A stretch of DNA of 64,000 bases from Klebsormidium nitens (GCA_000708835.1 DF237117.1:85266-149265), one strand, 5' to 3'. Positions 1-12,654 are shown, counted from the first letter of the stretch. Notes: generated from the sequence alone by a model not told the origin. Made by a program: numbers and translations.

Positions 1-285
1 CCAGGGCTGCCGAGCAACTACCAAAGACCATCGCCGAAGCTCACAATAAACTCCTCCTGGAATCACCGTTAGAACTTTTCACCACCTTTTCTAACCCAGG
101 GCTGCCGAGCAACTTCCAAAAACCACCGCCGAAGCTCACAATGAACTCCTTCAGGAGTCTCCTATCAAACTGAAAAGACAAGTACCACTGTGATTAGCAA
201 TGATGGAGGTAAATACTGTGGCTATAGCAATAGAGGACTAAGCGTATTTGACCACCTCTTCTGACCCAGGGCTGCCGAGCAACTG
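1..285 (+). repeat. Three copies of an APC8 exon start with its acceptor
   Basis: The string CCAGGGCTGCCGAGCAACT begins at 1, 96 and 266. Only the third copy continues into the open APC8 exon (270-555). The first two continue into related intronic sequence (CCAAARACC, then GCCGAAGCTCACAAT). Each carries an acceptor-like CAG at the same place as the real one. The unit therefore spans the intron/exon junction and has been duplicated twice upstream of the real exon. Confidence 0.85.
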
Positions 286-3200
286 GTCGGCCTCTCGGAC
301 GCGGACGGCCCCTCCACGTCCGGTGGCGTGTCCGCAACTCCCTCCGTAACCACACGGAAGTCCCGCAAGAAAGAGCCCTCTGCTCTCAAAGGTTGCCTGT
401 CGCTAGAAGAATCAGAGCAGACGAAATCGGAAGAGGACGTGCTTTTGCTGGGGAAAGTGCTGTTCGACTCGAAGGAGTACAGGCGAGCGGCGCATGCGTT
501 GCGGGAGTGCACGAGCAAACGGGGGACGTTTCTGCGGTGTTACGCAACATACTTGGTGAGTTCTTTTTGTTGGATACATGAAGTTCTTTCAATTAGTTCA
601 CGTTTTCTTTCTTTGAGAGGAAAAACTCGAATGAAGGACTTCAGATTCGTCGATCCGCTTGTTAAAAGCGCTTTCATTAAACGCGTCAGACATCGAGTTT
701 CAGACTTGATTCGCAACCGAACGGGAGCACTCCTAACTTTCCAGAACCCTGGCAGACATAATGGAAAGTTGGATGCAAATAGATGAACTTTAGTGGTACC
801 CTTGTTCTGGCATTTTCGTCTGTGTGTCAGATGCGGCTAAGCATGCCACCCTCTTGTTGTTTATGAGTGCGTTTTGGAAGTCAAAATGAACGAACGGTCG
901 TCCGCAGGGCCTTGCTGTAATCTAGAAAGCTCCTGTTGATGTACCTGAGCATCTGAAGTACCTACGTCTACTGACCAAGCGACTTACATCCGAAGTAGAG
1001 CCCATGCCTAGAAGTTCAGTGCTTTGACCTCAAGCCCCTGCAGGGCTACTGGACACCGGTTGCAGGCGGGTAAGAAGCAACCAGGGCAAGGCATTGTGGT
1101 AATAGGAGGCCTGGAGAGACGGGTGCCATCCAAACAAAGTCTGGATCGATCGTTTTGAGTCTGCTGGGCGCACGTGTCCGTTCCATAGCCTTGACACCAT
1201 TCTGCAGGTTGCAGAGAGGCAACATGAGCGATATGTGGAGGCGACCGGTCGGCTGGAGAAACTGTGAAGTCGTCATCCAGACTTTCGGGTGTCAACTTTG
1301 CTCGAAAACTTAAGGCTTCTGATTCCGACACCATCTCGCAGGCTGGCGAGAAGCGGAAAGAGGAGGAGATCGTGGAGGTCGCAGGTCCGAAGAACGATGT
1401 TGTATATTGACTAAAAACCTTTTGAGTGTCATTGTTACTACCGGAATATGAGCCTCCTGAGGTTTGACACTATCTCGCAGGCTGGCGAGAAGCGGAAAGA
1501 GGAGGAGATCGTGGAGGTGGCGGGTCCGCTGGGGAAGAGTGACGTCATCAACCAAGACCTGGAGAGCCTCGAGGCGGAGCTGGGGGGGCGCTACTTGCAA
1601 GGGCAACTCGATGCTTTTTCCACGTACTTGTGAGTCTGGATATATACTTCACCTGAAAGACTTCAAAAGACTTCGAAAGACTTCGACAGATACATTTATC
1701 TGAGTGTGTGCCACTTCTCGACTTTACCGGCGACTCCCGTTTTTTGCATTTTCATTCAGACCTGAGCATAATATTAGAGACAAAACTAAGCTGCACGGAA
1801 TCTACTCGCAGCTCAAAAGCTCGATCGTGTTGTCACTCATAGTCTGAACCCCATAACTCTGATCTCTTGCTCCTTTCTTTCTGCCTTTTATCCTGGAAGA
1901 CGAATGGAAGAAAGTCTGATTCTCCAGTCTATCCTTGCAGATACGGCGTCGTTTTGCATCAGCGGGAAAAAAAGGCGGAGGCACGGAAGGCCCTCGCCAT
2001 CAGTGTGAATGCGTACCCCTGGAACTGGAGCGCCTGGCTCGAGCTGCAAGAGCTCTGCACCAAACTGGAGGACGTGAGTGTATTCCCACTTTGCCACTAC
2101 AGCGAGTTTGCTGCCGCTGATTTCCTCCTGTCGGGCTGTATTCCCCCCTGTATTCCCTCCTGAGATATAGATGCGACACCGCGAATCGATGCCGATCTCG
2201 GCTTGCTTTCGAAGTATTTTGGAGTCACCTCGACCGATCGCCCATCCTTTCAAAGAGTTACCGACGTCAGTATCAGGTCACAATCTGGGACAGCCACGTG
2301 CAGCCGCTGGAAAGGAGATGTTACCGACGAAAGGTTGCGGAGAACAAACTGTCAAAATTTTCGTTTCTGCGTGTGGTGAGACACGAGTAAGCAATCGTAC
2401 TTGGATCTGATTCGTGCCACCTTCTGACACATGAGTAGATGAAATATAATGCAGCTGCCAACGCTAGCGCTGGAGCCGCACTCGAAGCGCAAGTTTTTCC
2501 ACGCGAGCCTGGCTCTCGAGAAAGCACAACAATAAAAGCTTCTTTCTTCTCCCTCGAATCTCTCGCTCAGATTCTTCTTTGCTTGCTACAATTACCGACG
2601 CTCGTGTTAGAACCGCCCCGAATGCGCAACTTTGTCTACGCAAGCCTTGCGCGCAGGGAGGAAAGACGAACTTGAATAATGTCTGGTGTTCCTCGGTACA
2701 CTTTCTTGGCAAGGCATCGACTCCTTCGCTTGCTACAGATACCGACGCTCGCGCTAGAGCCGCACTAAGTTCGTAACTTCTTGTACGCGAGCTTGGCGCT
2801 CAGGGGAACAACGACAAACTCAAACGGCTTTATTTTCTCCTCTCTCAGTTTCTCGCTAAGGCATTGACTTCGCTTGCCACAGTTGCCAACGCTCACGTTA
2901 GAACCGCCCCGAATGCGCCCCTTTTTCCATGCAAGCCTGGCGCTCAGGGGAGCAAAGACAAACCCAAACGGCTTTGTTTTTCTCTCTCACTTTTCGCTAA
3001 GGGACTAACTTCTTTACTTGCTACAGTTGCCGACGCTCGCCCTAGAACCCCATTGAATGCGCTACTTCTTTTACGCAAGCCTGGCGCTCAGGGGGACAAA
3101 GACAAACTCCAAAGGCTTTGTTTGCTCCTCTCTCAATTCTCGCTGAAGAGTTATATGTTTTGCTTGCTACAGTTGCCAACGCTCGCGCTAGAGCCGCACT

Positions 3201-6200
3201 GGATGCGCGACTTTTTCCATGCGAGCCTCGCGCTAAAAGAGCAAAAGAACGAAGCATCAAAACATACTCAACTAACGAACTAACCAGCTAATCTCTCGCT
3301 AAGGCACTTTTTTAACTCTACCCAGTTGCCGACGCTCGCGCTAGAGCCGCATTGGATGCGCGACTTTTTCCACGCGAGCCTCGCGCTGAAGGAGCAGAAG
3401 AACGAGGAGGGCCTCCAGCAGTACCGCGCGCTCGCGGCCGCGTTTCCGCGCAGCGACTACGTCGTCGCGCAGACCGCCACCGCGCACTACAACCTCCGCC
3501 GTAAGCCTTGAAAGTCGATCATCATTCTTTGTCTTTGATGTCTTTTGTCCGTGTGAGGTCGATTCGCTTCCTTTCGTCTGCTCCTTTTGAGGCGATACTA
3601 AGTTCGCTTTGCTTTCCCGATTGCCGACGGATAAGACTTCCGCTTCTTGTTTGTTCAGATGCAGACCGACTGCTCAACGTGTCCGGTTAAGCAGGGTTGT
3701 GAAAAACATCCTCAGAAAATACGTTATCTGCTTCAATGTAGACGACAACCTGGAATGCAAACCGCCAGCGAAGTGCATTGTTCCTTGCAGACCTGGTGGC
3801 CATACATGGACACTTCACGTTGGCCGATCGTAGAACATCGGCGGTAGCCTGTAGGGTGATACGGAGAGTGTGGGAGCACGACAAGAAGTTCTCCCACCCT
3901 TTGTTCTCAACCTCACCCTTTGTTCTCAACCTCAATCCCTCGGAAAAGTCTGATCCTAGCAACGTAAAGTTACCGTTCGGAATCATTGCCCTTTTGAGAA
4001 ACCCTAGAACCCTACGAGTCCATCAAACCCTACAGTCTTCTTTGTCTTTCTTTTGACAGAGTTTGACGAGGCTCAGGAGCTGTTCGAGCAGCTGCTTGAC
4101 TCGGAATTTATGACGTTGTTGAAACGTCCGGTACCCGGCATCGAAAGTTTTCCATCTGGCGATCCTCCCGTTCTTACACAAACCCGGAATTTTACACTAA
4201 CCCTAAACTAACTCTAGCTAACCCAGAATCTATCTTTGACAGAGTTCGACGAGGCTCAGGAGCTGTTCGAGCAGCTGCTCAAGTCGGACCCGTACCGCGT
4301 CGATGGGCTTGACATCTACTCCAACATTCTGTACGTCAAGGAGTGCTTCTCGGCGCTCAGCTACCTGGCGCACAAAGCGGTGCTGACCGACAAGTACCGG
4401 CCCGAAACCTGCTGTATCATAGGTGGGTAAGAGGAGCTTCCTCGCCTTTCTCCTTGACTTCTTAAACTTGTTCAACTTTCTCGTGGTCTTAGCTTGAAAA
4501 AGCATCAATACCGCATCTGATAGAGGTTGTTGGAGGAGTGCTTCTCTGCCCTCACTTATCTTGCGCACAAAGCGGTGCTGACCGACAAGTACCGCCCCGA
4601 AACATAGGTGGGTTTGAAGCTTGTGTCTTCTTTTTCCCCTCTTTTTTCGGATCAGATCTACGGGAAGAAAGAAGCAGAAACGTTGAGTTGTGCTTGTCCG
4701 CCCTCAGCTATTTGGCGCACAAAACGGTGCTGACCGACAAGTACCGGCCCGAAACTTGCTGTATCACAGGTAGCTAATTGTTGTTCCCCTCTTTGTGCCT
4801 CTGTCGTACCCACTCCTAGGATTATTTCGTTGTAAAGAAGCCAGAATCGATCTCTGACAGCCAGTATTTTTGCAAGATGCTTGCGTTTCTGCGCTTAGAT
4901 ACCTTGGCACAGGGCTGTGCTAAGATTCAAATTCGTGGGCCGGGGTCTCTTGCACCGTAGGTGGGTTTGTCATGGTTAAGGGTCTCTCTCTCTCCCGCTT
5001 TCGACATGGTAGAGACTTCGTTCTCTTTTCTTTCCCCCATGCAAGCTTTAGCCAAATTCGTTTCACCATTGCAGGAAACTACTACAGCCTAAAAGCGCAG
5101 CACGAACGGGCCGTGCTCTACTTCAAGCGGGCCCTAAAATTGAACAGGTGCGAGAGCTTTCGCTCTAGTTCTCGCTAGAAGCGCGCCGTCTCCTGCCGGC
5201 AAAGCTGCGCGACTGTCGCCCCTTCTCGCTCACATACTAATGCATAACTTTCTCACTGGATGTCTTTGATGCGTTTTTCCAGCACTACATCTGCCTTCTG
5301 CCTACTACCTTTCTGTTGTACTGTACAAACTTTTGGCCCCTCGCACCAGTTGTGTATGCTGGTCGCAAATTTCGCACGAGGAAGCAAAGCGCTGATCGAG
5401 CGGATTAGGATATCTTGATTTCTCAAGTATGTGTGTTAAGGCCTTCAGGTAGTAACTTTCAATCAGACGGGCCAGTGTGTCCGACTTGCTTTGATGATTT
5501 TGCAGGGTGCATTTTCATCTCAAGTTCAGAAAACTCTTTCGCTTTCGAAAGCAACATGCTAGATCTCGTGTCGTTGCATAGATACATTAGTTCTCACACT
5601 CCTTCTCCTAAACCAGTCAAGCCTTTCAGCATTGGGGTGACACTTGATATTCGCAAATTACTCGTGGGAGTTTGCGTACCAAAAACGGTGTCAATCTTCC
5701 CCTGCAGAAACTATCTTTCGGCGTGGACGCTTATGGGCCACGAGTTTGTCGAGATGAAGAACACACCCGCCGCCATCGATGCTTACCGAAGGGCCGTAGG
5801 TCAGATCTCTCCGCTTTTCCTCTCTTCGATCCAAATCCAAGCTACTTTGATTACTTTCAGAGTTTCGTATCTCGTTTCTGCAAAGTGTGTTTCTTCTTCT
5901 TGCGTTGTTGTTCTCCGATTCACCCCCTGTGCAAGGACGATGCGTTCTGTGTTCTCTGTTCATCTTTAGCAGCAGGGGCTCTGTCGCTAAGCGACGCGAT
6001 TTTGCGGAGTCCTTCTCGACGACAATGGTGCCGAGCCACCTATGCTTGCTTCGCTTGCATTCTTTCCACCTAAATCGGGTTCAGGGGGTCCGCTCTGTCT
6101 GTTCTCGTCTCCGTTCGTCCGGTTTGAACGTTCTTGAACCGAAAGGTTCAAGTCAAGATTCACGACTCTCGAATTCTTTGAGGGACGGTGTTTCCGCGAG

Positions 6201-9200
6201 ATCCTCCGGAAACAAAAGCTGACGACCCTAAACCCTCAAAAGCTGGCCATTGCAGATATCGACCCTAAGGACTATCGAGCGTGGTACGGACTGGGCCAGA
6301 CGTACGAGATCCTCGCGATGCCATACTACGCGCTGTACTACTATCGGAGAGCGACGCAGCTTAGGTAAGTCCTTTGTCGAACCACTGACGAAGAGCATCG
6401 CGGTTGCAGTATCTTTTAGACCGAAAAACTTTTCAAGCAAGGGGAGCAGCTTTTATACTTTGCTTTTTTTGAATTGGAAGAGCAGACTTCTCTTACAAAA
6501 GAAAGCGACAGTCTGAGGTGGTTCTGGTTTGAGGACGTGCTTTGACGATTTTGCGGCGAGGCCTATACAAACATTTCAAGACATGCTTCCGGGAGTCAGC
6601 TACTACCAGAATCCACATTGCTTTGTTGAACGTAGGAACAGTCTGCACCCTTTGTTCTGAGCTCGGCTTCCACCCGGCGGCACGTTTGTTTCGATCTAGT
6701 TGACTTCAGCATTTGCCTTGCCCATGATCCAGATATTGCCGACCGGACCGATGTGTGATGGGGCTAGTGGTACAAGAAAACCAGCTTGGCATGCAAAGCG
6801 TCCCTATTATGATTATGGAACCTTCTTCGGAACCCCCCGAAAGAATACGCTCAATGTTCTGATTGCCCAAACCCTATCGTTGACCCGGATTCGACAACGC
6901 CTCAAACTAGCACTCTTGCAGGCATGTGTGTGCAATGGGCCAGTCTTACGAGAACGAGCAGCGGGGCATGCACGAGGCGGCCATTCGGATCCAAAACCCT
7001 CGCCCTGATCTCCACTGTTTGCATCCGTTGCATGGCCCAATCCCCGTCGTTGAATTTCTTAGCACTATTTTTGCGCAGGCCAAACGATCCGCGCATGTGG
7101 TGTGCGATGGTGCAGTGCTACGAGAACGAGCAGTTGGGGATGCAAGAGGCAGCCACTCGGCGTTACTCAACACACTATCCTATGCCGATGCTCAGGACAA
7201 CGTTCTAGCGCTGTAAACCAAAGTAACTCTTGAACCCATTTTCAGGCCCAATGACCCGCGCATGTGGTGCGCAATGGGTCAGTGGTACGAGAATGAGCAG
7301 TTGGGGATGCAAGAGGCGGCCACTCGGCGCTACTTAACACTCTATCATACGCCAATGTTCAGCATGATGCACGAGCGCTGTAAACCAAAGTACATCTGGA
7401 TTCCATTTCCAGGCCGAACGACCCGCGCATGTGGTGTGCAATGGGCCAGTGCTACGAGAATGAGCAGCTGGGGATGCAAGAAGCCGCCATCCGCTTAACT
7501 AAAGCTCGTCCTAGATTCTGATTCCAACAACGTTGCCTAAAGCTTTTGTGGTGGCCGAAACCACATCGTTAACCCTGCGTTAAACCCTCTCATCCTTGCA
7601 GGCCGAACGACCCGCGCATGTGGTGTGCGATGGGCCAGTGTTACGAGAACGAGCAGTTGGGAATGCAAGAGGCCGCCATCCGTTGCTACTCGAAATTCTA
7701 TCCTATGCCAATGCTCAGTATGATGCATAAGCGCTGTTAATAAAAGGAATTTTTGAACCCATTTTCAGGCCCAATGACCCGCGCATGTGGTGCGCAATGG
7801 GCCAGTGTTACGAGAACGAGCAGCTAGGGATGCAAGAAGCCGCTATCCGGTGCTACCGGCGCGCCGTGAGCTACGAGGACCGCGAGGGGATTGCGCTGCA
7901 CAAGCTCGCGCGCCTGCATCAACAGCTAGAGCAGGTGCGGGGACTGTCGACTAGAATGCGAAATTCCGGGGATTTTGCGCCGGGTTTGAAGAGTCTCAAG
8001 CTCCTGGTCCGTTTCTGGGGCGGGAAGCTCAGATTTCAGGCATTTGGGGGTTTTAGCTGCTTTTGGGTTGAGGATGTTGACAATGGAGATTTTCGTGAGG
8101 CGTTCGTATTAAGGCCTGCGCATCTGATGAGGCAAGAGGCAATCTATTGCACAGCTATTGGATACTTGTCCCCATTCTAGGACGCACTTGAGATAAGGGC
8201 TTGGGGAATGACGTCACAGCAGATAAACACGGCGCAGCGATGGAGTGTCCTTATCAGAACAGTCAGTTGCTGACGTCACTTTCTGGTGCGTTCGTTGCCA
8301 GATGGACGAAGCGGCGCACTACTTCCGGAAGAACCTCGAGCGGATGGAACAAGACCAGGTGAGCCAACAGACGCCGACTCTTTCCTCCGATCTTTATGTT
8401 GCTTAATCCTCATCTCAAAGAAAGCTAACTGCTCCGCATTTTCTTTTGTGCGCCAGGACTTGTCGGACGGTCGATGCGGTTAAACAAGCGGTTCCTCTTG
8501 CCCGCCGTACGCTGCCCTCAAATCGCATACGGGGTCAATTGAGTATTTTCTGCTTTCCACGGTCTAATACGCCAACACTTGACAGGAGCTCTTCAATTTT
8601 ACTTGCGCCCAAAAGGGGACACCTCGAACCAGCACTGTCACAACGACAGAGACGTTGGCAGACCCTTTGACGGATTACCTTCTCGCAGTGGATTCTCTTC
8701 ACCCGTTATGTGGTCTCTGCTTCTCGTTCCAAATTGGGAAGGCTCATAAAGACTGGTAGTTTACCATCTTCCAAAGTTGTTGCGATGAATTTCATAGCAG
8801 TCCAATAGGCGTTGCGTAGTAACGGCGCTGCTACTGGACCGCGATCCGGAAAAGATAAGAAAAAAGGAGCGCATCCAAGCAGAATCCTGTACAGGCCCTG
8901 ATGTTCCTGGCAGCATACTGCAAGCCACTTGTGACGACATTGACCTCAGCGGCTGACATCAGGCAGACTCCACATTCCCTTCAACCATCTTTTCCAACCC
9001 TGCATTTGCAGGCCGGCGGGCGCGGCGTGTCAGAGGCGCTTGTATTGTTCGCAGCGTACTGCAAAGACGACCAGCGAGTCTGTGACATGGGTTCTACTAA
9101 TTGACGTTAGGCAGAGTTTTACGATCATTTCAACCAGCTTTCAAACCCTGGCTAACCAGCTCTAACCCTGGGTTTGCAGGCTGATGGGCACGACATAGTG

Positions 9201-10502
9201 GAGGCGCTGGTAATCCTGGCGGCAAGAACCGTGAACGGCAAACTGTGACGTCGGCCTTACGTTAGGCAGAGTTCTACGATTAACCAACTGAAGTTTGAAA
9301 AAGTTCAAAACCCTGGCTAACCAGCTTTCAAACCCTGGGTTTCCAGGCGGACGGGCGCAATGTGGTGGAGGCGCTTGCATTCCTGGAGCGAAGTGTAAAG
9401 GCGATTAGCGAATCTATGACAACGGGTTCACCAACTGACCTTAGACAGTCTTTTCCAATCCCTTTAACCAGCTTTCAGAACCTGGCTAACCAGCTTTCAA
9501 ACCTTGGGTTTGCAGGCGGACGGGCGCGACGTGGTGGAGGCGCTGGTGTTCCTGGCCGCGTACTGCAAGAACCAGGGCCTATTACACGAGGCGGAGCAGT
9601 ACTGCACCAAGCTCATGGACTATGGGGCCCCGGTTAGTAACTGCTCTTGTTTTGTTGCCTGGTTTCAAAGAGTCGTCCTTGTTACGCCTCTCTCGTTACT
9701 CGTGAAAGGTGGTTGCATTTTCGGTAAACAGGGCGTGCTGCATGAGGCTGAGCAGCACTGCACTCAGCTCTTGAGGACCCTTGCAAGTCGGACGTTCTCA
9801 AGAGCTTGATTCTGTCGTGGCTCTGGCCCTCCCTTACGCCCTCTCCACATCTTGAGGTGTTCAACATTCGGAAAAAGTAGGCCGGTTGTTGCGCTTTGCG
9901 AAAACCTCAGTACAGGGGAGTTGAAGTTGGCCGCTTCTTTCCGAACCACTTTTCTTACTACGCACTTCGTTCTGCTCTTTTCGTTCTCCCTTGTGCGGAG
10001 CAAGGCGTCTTGTCAGAAGTAACTCTTACAAGCTTGTCTTCTCCTTCCTAGACCGCATACCAGTCGGTCGCTTCGTGCACTGAATGTCAAAAAGCTGTTA
10101 TAATTGCTTCGCTGCCGATTTCGCTTCAGGCGTGAAGCCGGGCTGCCAAGGTAGAGCTCGATTCTGCCAAGCTGGAGGATTGGCTGCAAACCCACGTGCG
10201 CTTAGGTATTAGCTCAGAAAAGCTTGGCTCGTTTTGAGCGGCAACAAGCAGCGCTCAGTCTGACGCCGACTTCCGTACTCGGAATCCGACAGCGCTTGAG
10301 AAATCTTGTCATGCCCGACATGAGAATATGATTCATAGCAAGCTCAAACACATCTCATCTTTCTTACCGATCTGACCCCTGATCCGAAACCCGTCTCTTG
10401 CAGGAGAAGGAGGAGGCCAAGGCAATCTTGCGAGAGATCCGGAGCGTCCAAGAGCACGGCGTTCTATCCCCACATATGGACCTCGAGAGTTATACGCCTT
10501 GA
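270..10502 (+). CDS. APC8: Anaphase-promoting complex subunit 8 (APC8/CDC23), 5'-partial
   Basis: TPR scaffold subunit of the anaphase-promoting complex (APC/C), the nuclear E3 ubiquitin ligase that drives mitotic exit. Exons read: 270-555, 1481-1629, 1941-2073, 3326-3500, 4243-4422, 5075-5147, 5708-5799, 6256-6364, 7769-7934, 8302-8358, 9516-9632, 10404-10502. Every junction keeps frame and gives 544 codons plus TGA. About 30 N-terminal residues lie left of the window, because the first visible exon begins at the AAEQLVGL segment. Plant-type wording includes [21 protein letters not shown], and TPR signatures include [39 protein letters not shown] and [20 protein letters not shown]. The C-terminus MDLESYTP resembles plant APC8 ends (family knowledge). 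Many introns contain decoy copies of the next exon's start; I chose as real the copy that stays open and reaches a donor. Confidence 0.96.
1323..1392 (+). repeat. Decoy copy of APC8 exon 1481-1629 (5' end)
   Basis: From CTCGCAGGCTGGCGAGAAGC onward this stretch repeats the acceptor and the first roughly 50 bases of the exon at 1481, about 140 bp upstream. It diverges after GAGGTCGCAGGTCCG and runs into a stop. Including it would break the APC8 frame, so it is read as a non-coding duplicate. Confidence 0.9.
2450..3325 (+). repeat. Array of six decoy copies of APC8 exon 3326-3500
   Basis: Copies of the acceptor plus about 70-80 bases of exon begin near 2457, 2588, 2733, 2876, 3023 and 3167. The real exon is at 3326, so the period is about 131-159 bp. 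Each copy encodes a variant of [19 protein letters not shown]. The copy nearest the real exon (3167) matches it over this whole segment. More distant ones have a stop in place of Trp (3023), TAA at the same place (2733), or several substitutions. All are on the same strand as the gene and all sit within one intron (2074-3325). Confidence 0.95.
4047..4110 (+). repeat. Decoy copy of the 5' end of APC8 exon 4243-4422
   Basis: The sequence repeats the real acceptor and about 47 bases of exon ([12 protein letters not shown]), 188 bp upstream of the real exon. It then departs at CTTGACTCGG and soon meets stops. It is a one-unit duplication across the acceptor site. Confidence 0.9.
4528..4775 (+). 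repeat. Two decoy copies of the 3' end and donor of APC8 exon 4243-4422
   Basis: Two fragments, starting near 4533 and 4690, repeat the last 80-90 bases of the exon ([20 protein letters not shown]) with a donor-like GGTGGGT or GGTAGCT after them. The first lacks the CCI codons. They lie downstream of the real exon, so this exon is flanked by decoys on both sides: acceptor-type upstream and donor-type downstream. Confidence 0.92.
6735..7768 (+). repeat. Array of about six decoy copies of APC8 exon 7769-7934
   Basis: Decoys of the acceptor plus 70-100 bases of exon begin near 6922, 7080, 7246, 7412 and 7602; a more eroded copy lies near 6745. The period is about 155-190 bp. Each encodes a variant of [19 protein letters not shown]. 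Only the final copy at 7769 continues into [19 protein letters not shown] and a usable donor. The upstream copies lose frame or reach stops. Confidence 0.95.
8890..9515 (+). repeat. Array of four decoy copies of APC8 exon 9516-9632
   Basis: Copies of the [18 protein letters not shown] segment with a preceding CAG begin near 8894, 9012, 9180 and 9348; the real exon is at 9516. Spacing is near 168 bp for the last three intervals. Copies are truncated (AARTVNG) or altered (LERSVKA). A shorter 3'-type fragment at about 9728-9775 repeats the [13 protein letters not shown] part after the real exon. Confidence 0.92.
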
Positions 10503-11845
10503 CGGAGCTCCGGATGTTGACCTTAGGCGTGGCCTGTGGAACAGGTTGCGTGTCCAGCAGACTGGAGTGGTGCCCATATCATGCGTCAAATTCTTACATG
10601 GCAATGAGTCTCAGCATCTCATGTCAACTCTAAAGGACGCCGAGCTTCACAAATGTTAATCTGAACTCAATCACATCCTTGCTATGTATTTTGGACATAG
10701 AAGAAACGTCTTCCAAATCTCTCGTGTTTGAATTCTCTTCAGCCCGATCTTTGTTGAAACGGCAGCATATAATCAGACGGTCGGACTCACAACCACATAT
10801 GTGTATGCCATGAAACGGGCACACGTGTGCGCTGCCTTGTTAATTGCGCATATGTGACTTGCAACACGCCAATTATCCCCGACGGCGACACAATTGCTCA
10901 TCGAGTACTACCGCAACAGGGCCTGCACGCAGAGAGTCCACGTGACATCCGACAAGCTAAAGTGACCGTCTGTAATCAATTTGCACTTCGATACAAACGG
11001 TTGCTTCAGTTCTCATCAGTGCGTGGTCGGACTCTGCATCGACGAACGAAGCTTGGGATCCTATAAAATATACTATCGGATACACATATATGCATCGGCC
11101 TAGGCCGGTTCTTTGATTGCAGCTCTGGCGGGACGCTGCACATGCAAATAACGGCATGCGGCGCGCCAACGTACTCCTGAGCTGGCGCCGCGCACGAATT
11201 TGAGGGTTTGAATGAGTCTGGCGACTGCGCAACGTTGGCTGCTCAGACTTGAGCTTGGTCCCGGTCGCTCGCCCAAGCATAGCAAGCGTCCGCGCAAGGA
11301 TCGGCTGTACTATCATTAAGGACTTAGCCGCATGTTCGATTATCAGTTGTATGTCCAAGCCCACGCACACATGGGCTATATAGCCGCGGGCGCACCAGCC
11401 GGGGTCTGGCATGAGATCGAGTGCACGCGGCCGCTATATTGGCTACCGCCGCTATTGGCTACCGCTAAACCCTGCAGGGTTTGGTCGGAGTGCGGGGCGG
11501 CGCGGCCAGCGCGCGTGTCGGCTGCGGACCGCGGCCCGGCCGCCGCGCTCCCAGGCCGCAGATGCTAGAGATCATTGAACCTATGTAGCTCGCTCAGCTG
11601 CAACTTGTAAGAACTTCAAGCACGTTGCACAGCTGCTGCTGGGAACTTCCTTTGTCAAGAGTACTCCCCCGCTTCAGCCTCGCCCTGCATGGACGCTTTC
11701 AGCAACGTCATTCGCCTGAGCCCTAGGAGCACCTTGCGAATAGCCTACGGCCTAAGGGCTCTTCCCCAGAAACAAACAAGAATCATCTCGCGGCAGGAGA
11801 GTAGCGGCACCTTTGCCACCTTTCATCTTTGAAAAGAAGAGCAGG
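10503..11845. other. Intergenic, no gene seen
   Basis: This is the 3' flank of APC8. There is no long ORF with a convincing splice structure and no recognisable RNA gene. One perfect 16-bp palindrome, AAACCCTGCAGGGTTT, lies at 11467-11482 in a GC-rich patch (about 11380-11570). Confidence 0.5.
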
Positions 11846-12646
11846 ATGGCCCTTTTCAGAAAATTTGTCTCTCACCTGAGCTTCTGCTTCTCGTTTGCGA
11901 GGCTGCAACCGATCCAAGTTCGTTATTGCAACGGTATCCGAAATGACTATCTGGCCAGGGATGTCAAGGCAAACTTGGAGGTTGATACCCCAATAGCGGC
12001 TCTCTTCCGATTGGTGGACCTGGCTTTGGCGGGGCGGTTTCTCTCCTTACGAGATGAGGTCGAGTTTTTCTGGTGGCGTGCAGTTCCCACTGAAGTGCGC
12101 TGGGGCGATGCTGTCAAGAGCAAGGAGTATAACATGCACTACGAGAAACACTTGGATGCTGACTGGCTCGTACACAACGTGCCCGATCCCCGGAGTCTGG
12201 CAAAGCTTCCACCTCCCTTTTGCGAGCCAGTATTCATGCTCAAAGCGCCTACTTCTAAGGAGATCAACCAGTACAGGCAGCAGCACTCAAAGTACGCTAG
12301 CTTGTATGCAACTGAGGAGGGTTGCAGGCAGTTGCGGATTGTCATTGCTGCCGCATTCGCAGCTGAGCTTTGTGAGGCGTTCAACTGCCGTATCCAACAT
12401 GGTTTGGCCAGGGGCAGGGCAGATGATGATGACCACCTGACTTTTGGACTTGCAAACAAGGGAAGGCTGCAGCTCGAGACTCCTCCAGACTGGGAGAAGG
12501 AAGTGGGAAAGCAGCCGGTTGAGGAACTGGGGTGTCTGCGCTTTTTTGGAATGGGCCCTGAGGAAAGAAGAGTCGGACTGTGGGTACCAAAGCTCGGAGT
12601 CGGAGTTTTGAAGCACGGGGCATTGACTTCGAGGAGAAGTTCATAA
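11846..12646 (+). CDS. Unrecognised ORF, possibly a frameshifted gene or remnant
   Basis: An open frame of 266 codons from ATG 11846 to the stop at 12644-12646, long for a window where most exons are 60-300 bases. The product is mixed-charge with no signal peptide or clear domain; segments such as DDDDHLTFGLANKGRLQLE and the WW pair (EFFWWRAVP) are visible but not recognised. Just before the stop another frame opens (GIDFEEKFINFACK, then GTAAG), which would suit a +1 frameshift or an unseen splice. No flanking exons could be tied to it. It could be an eroded mobile-element gene; I do not assign a function. Confidence 0.35.
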   Translation: MALFRKFVSHLSFCFSFARLQPIQVRYCNGIRNDYLARDVKANLEVDTPIAALFRLVDLALAGRFLSLRDEVEFFWWRAVPTEVRWGDAVKSKEYNMHYEKHLDADWLVHNVPDPRSLAKLPPPFCEPVFMLKAPTSKEINQYRQQHSKYASLYATEEGCRQLRIVIAAAFAAELCEAFNCRIQHGLARGRADDDDHLTFGLANKGRLQLETPPDWEKEVGKQPVEELGCLRFFGMGPEERRVGLWVPKLGVGVLKHGALTSRRSS

Positions 12647-12654
12647 ACTTTGCA

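Noticed and set aside
3167-3283. The 3167 decoy as the true APC8 exon
   Set aside because: It runs into a stop after the KEQKNEA codons, whereas the 3326 copy continues through [18 protein letters not shown] to a GT donor in phase with the next exon.
2450-3325. CRISPR-like appearance of regularly spaced repeats
   Set aside because: The repeats are exon fragments with splice sites at about 145-bp period, the spacers are also related to each other, and the genome is eukaryotic.
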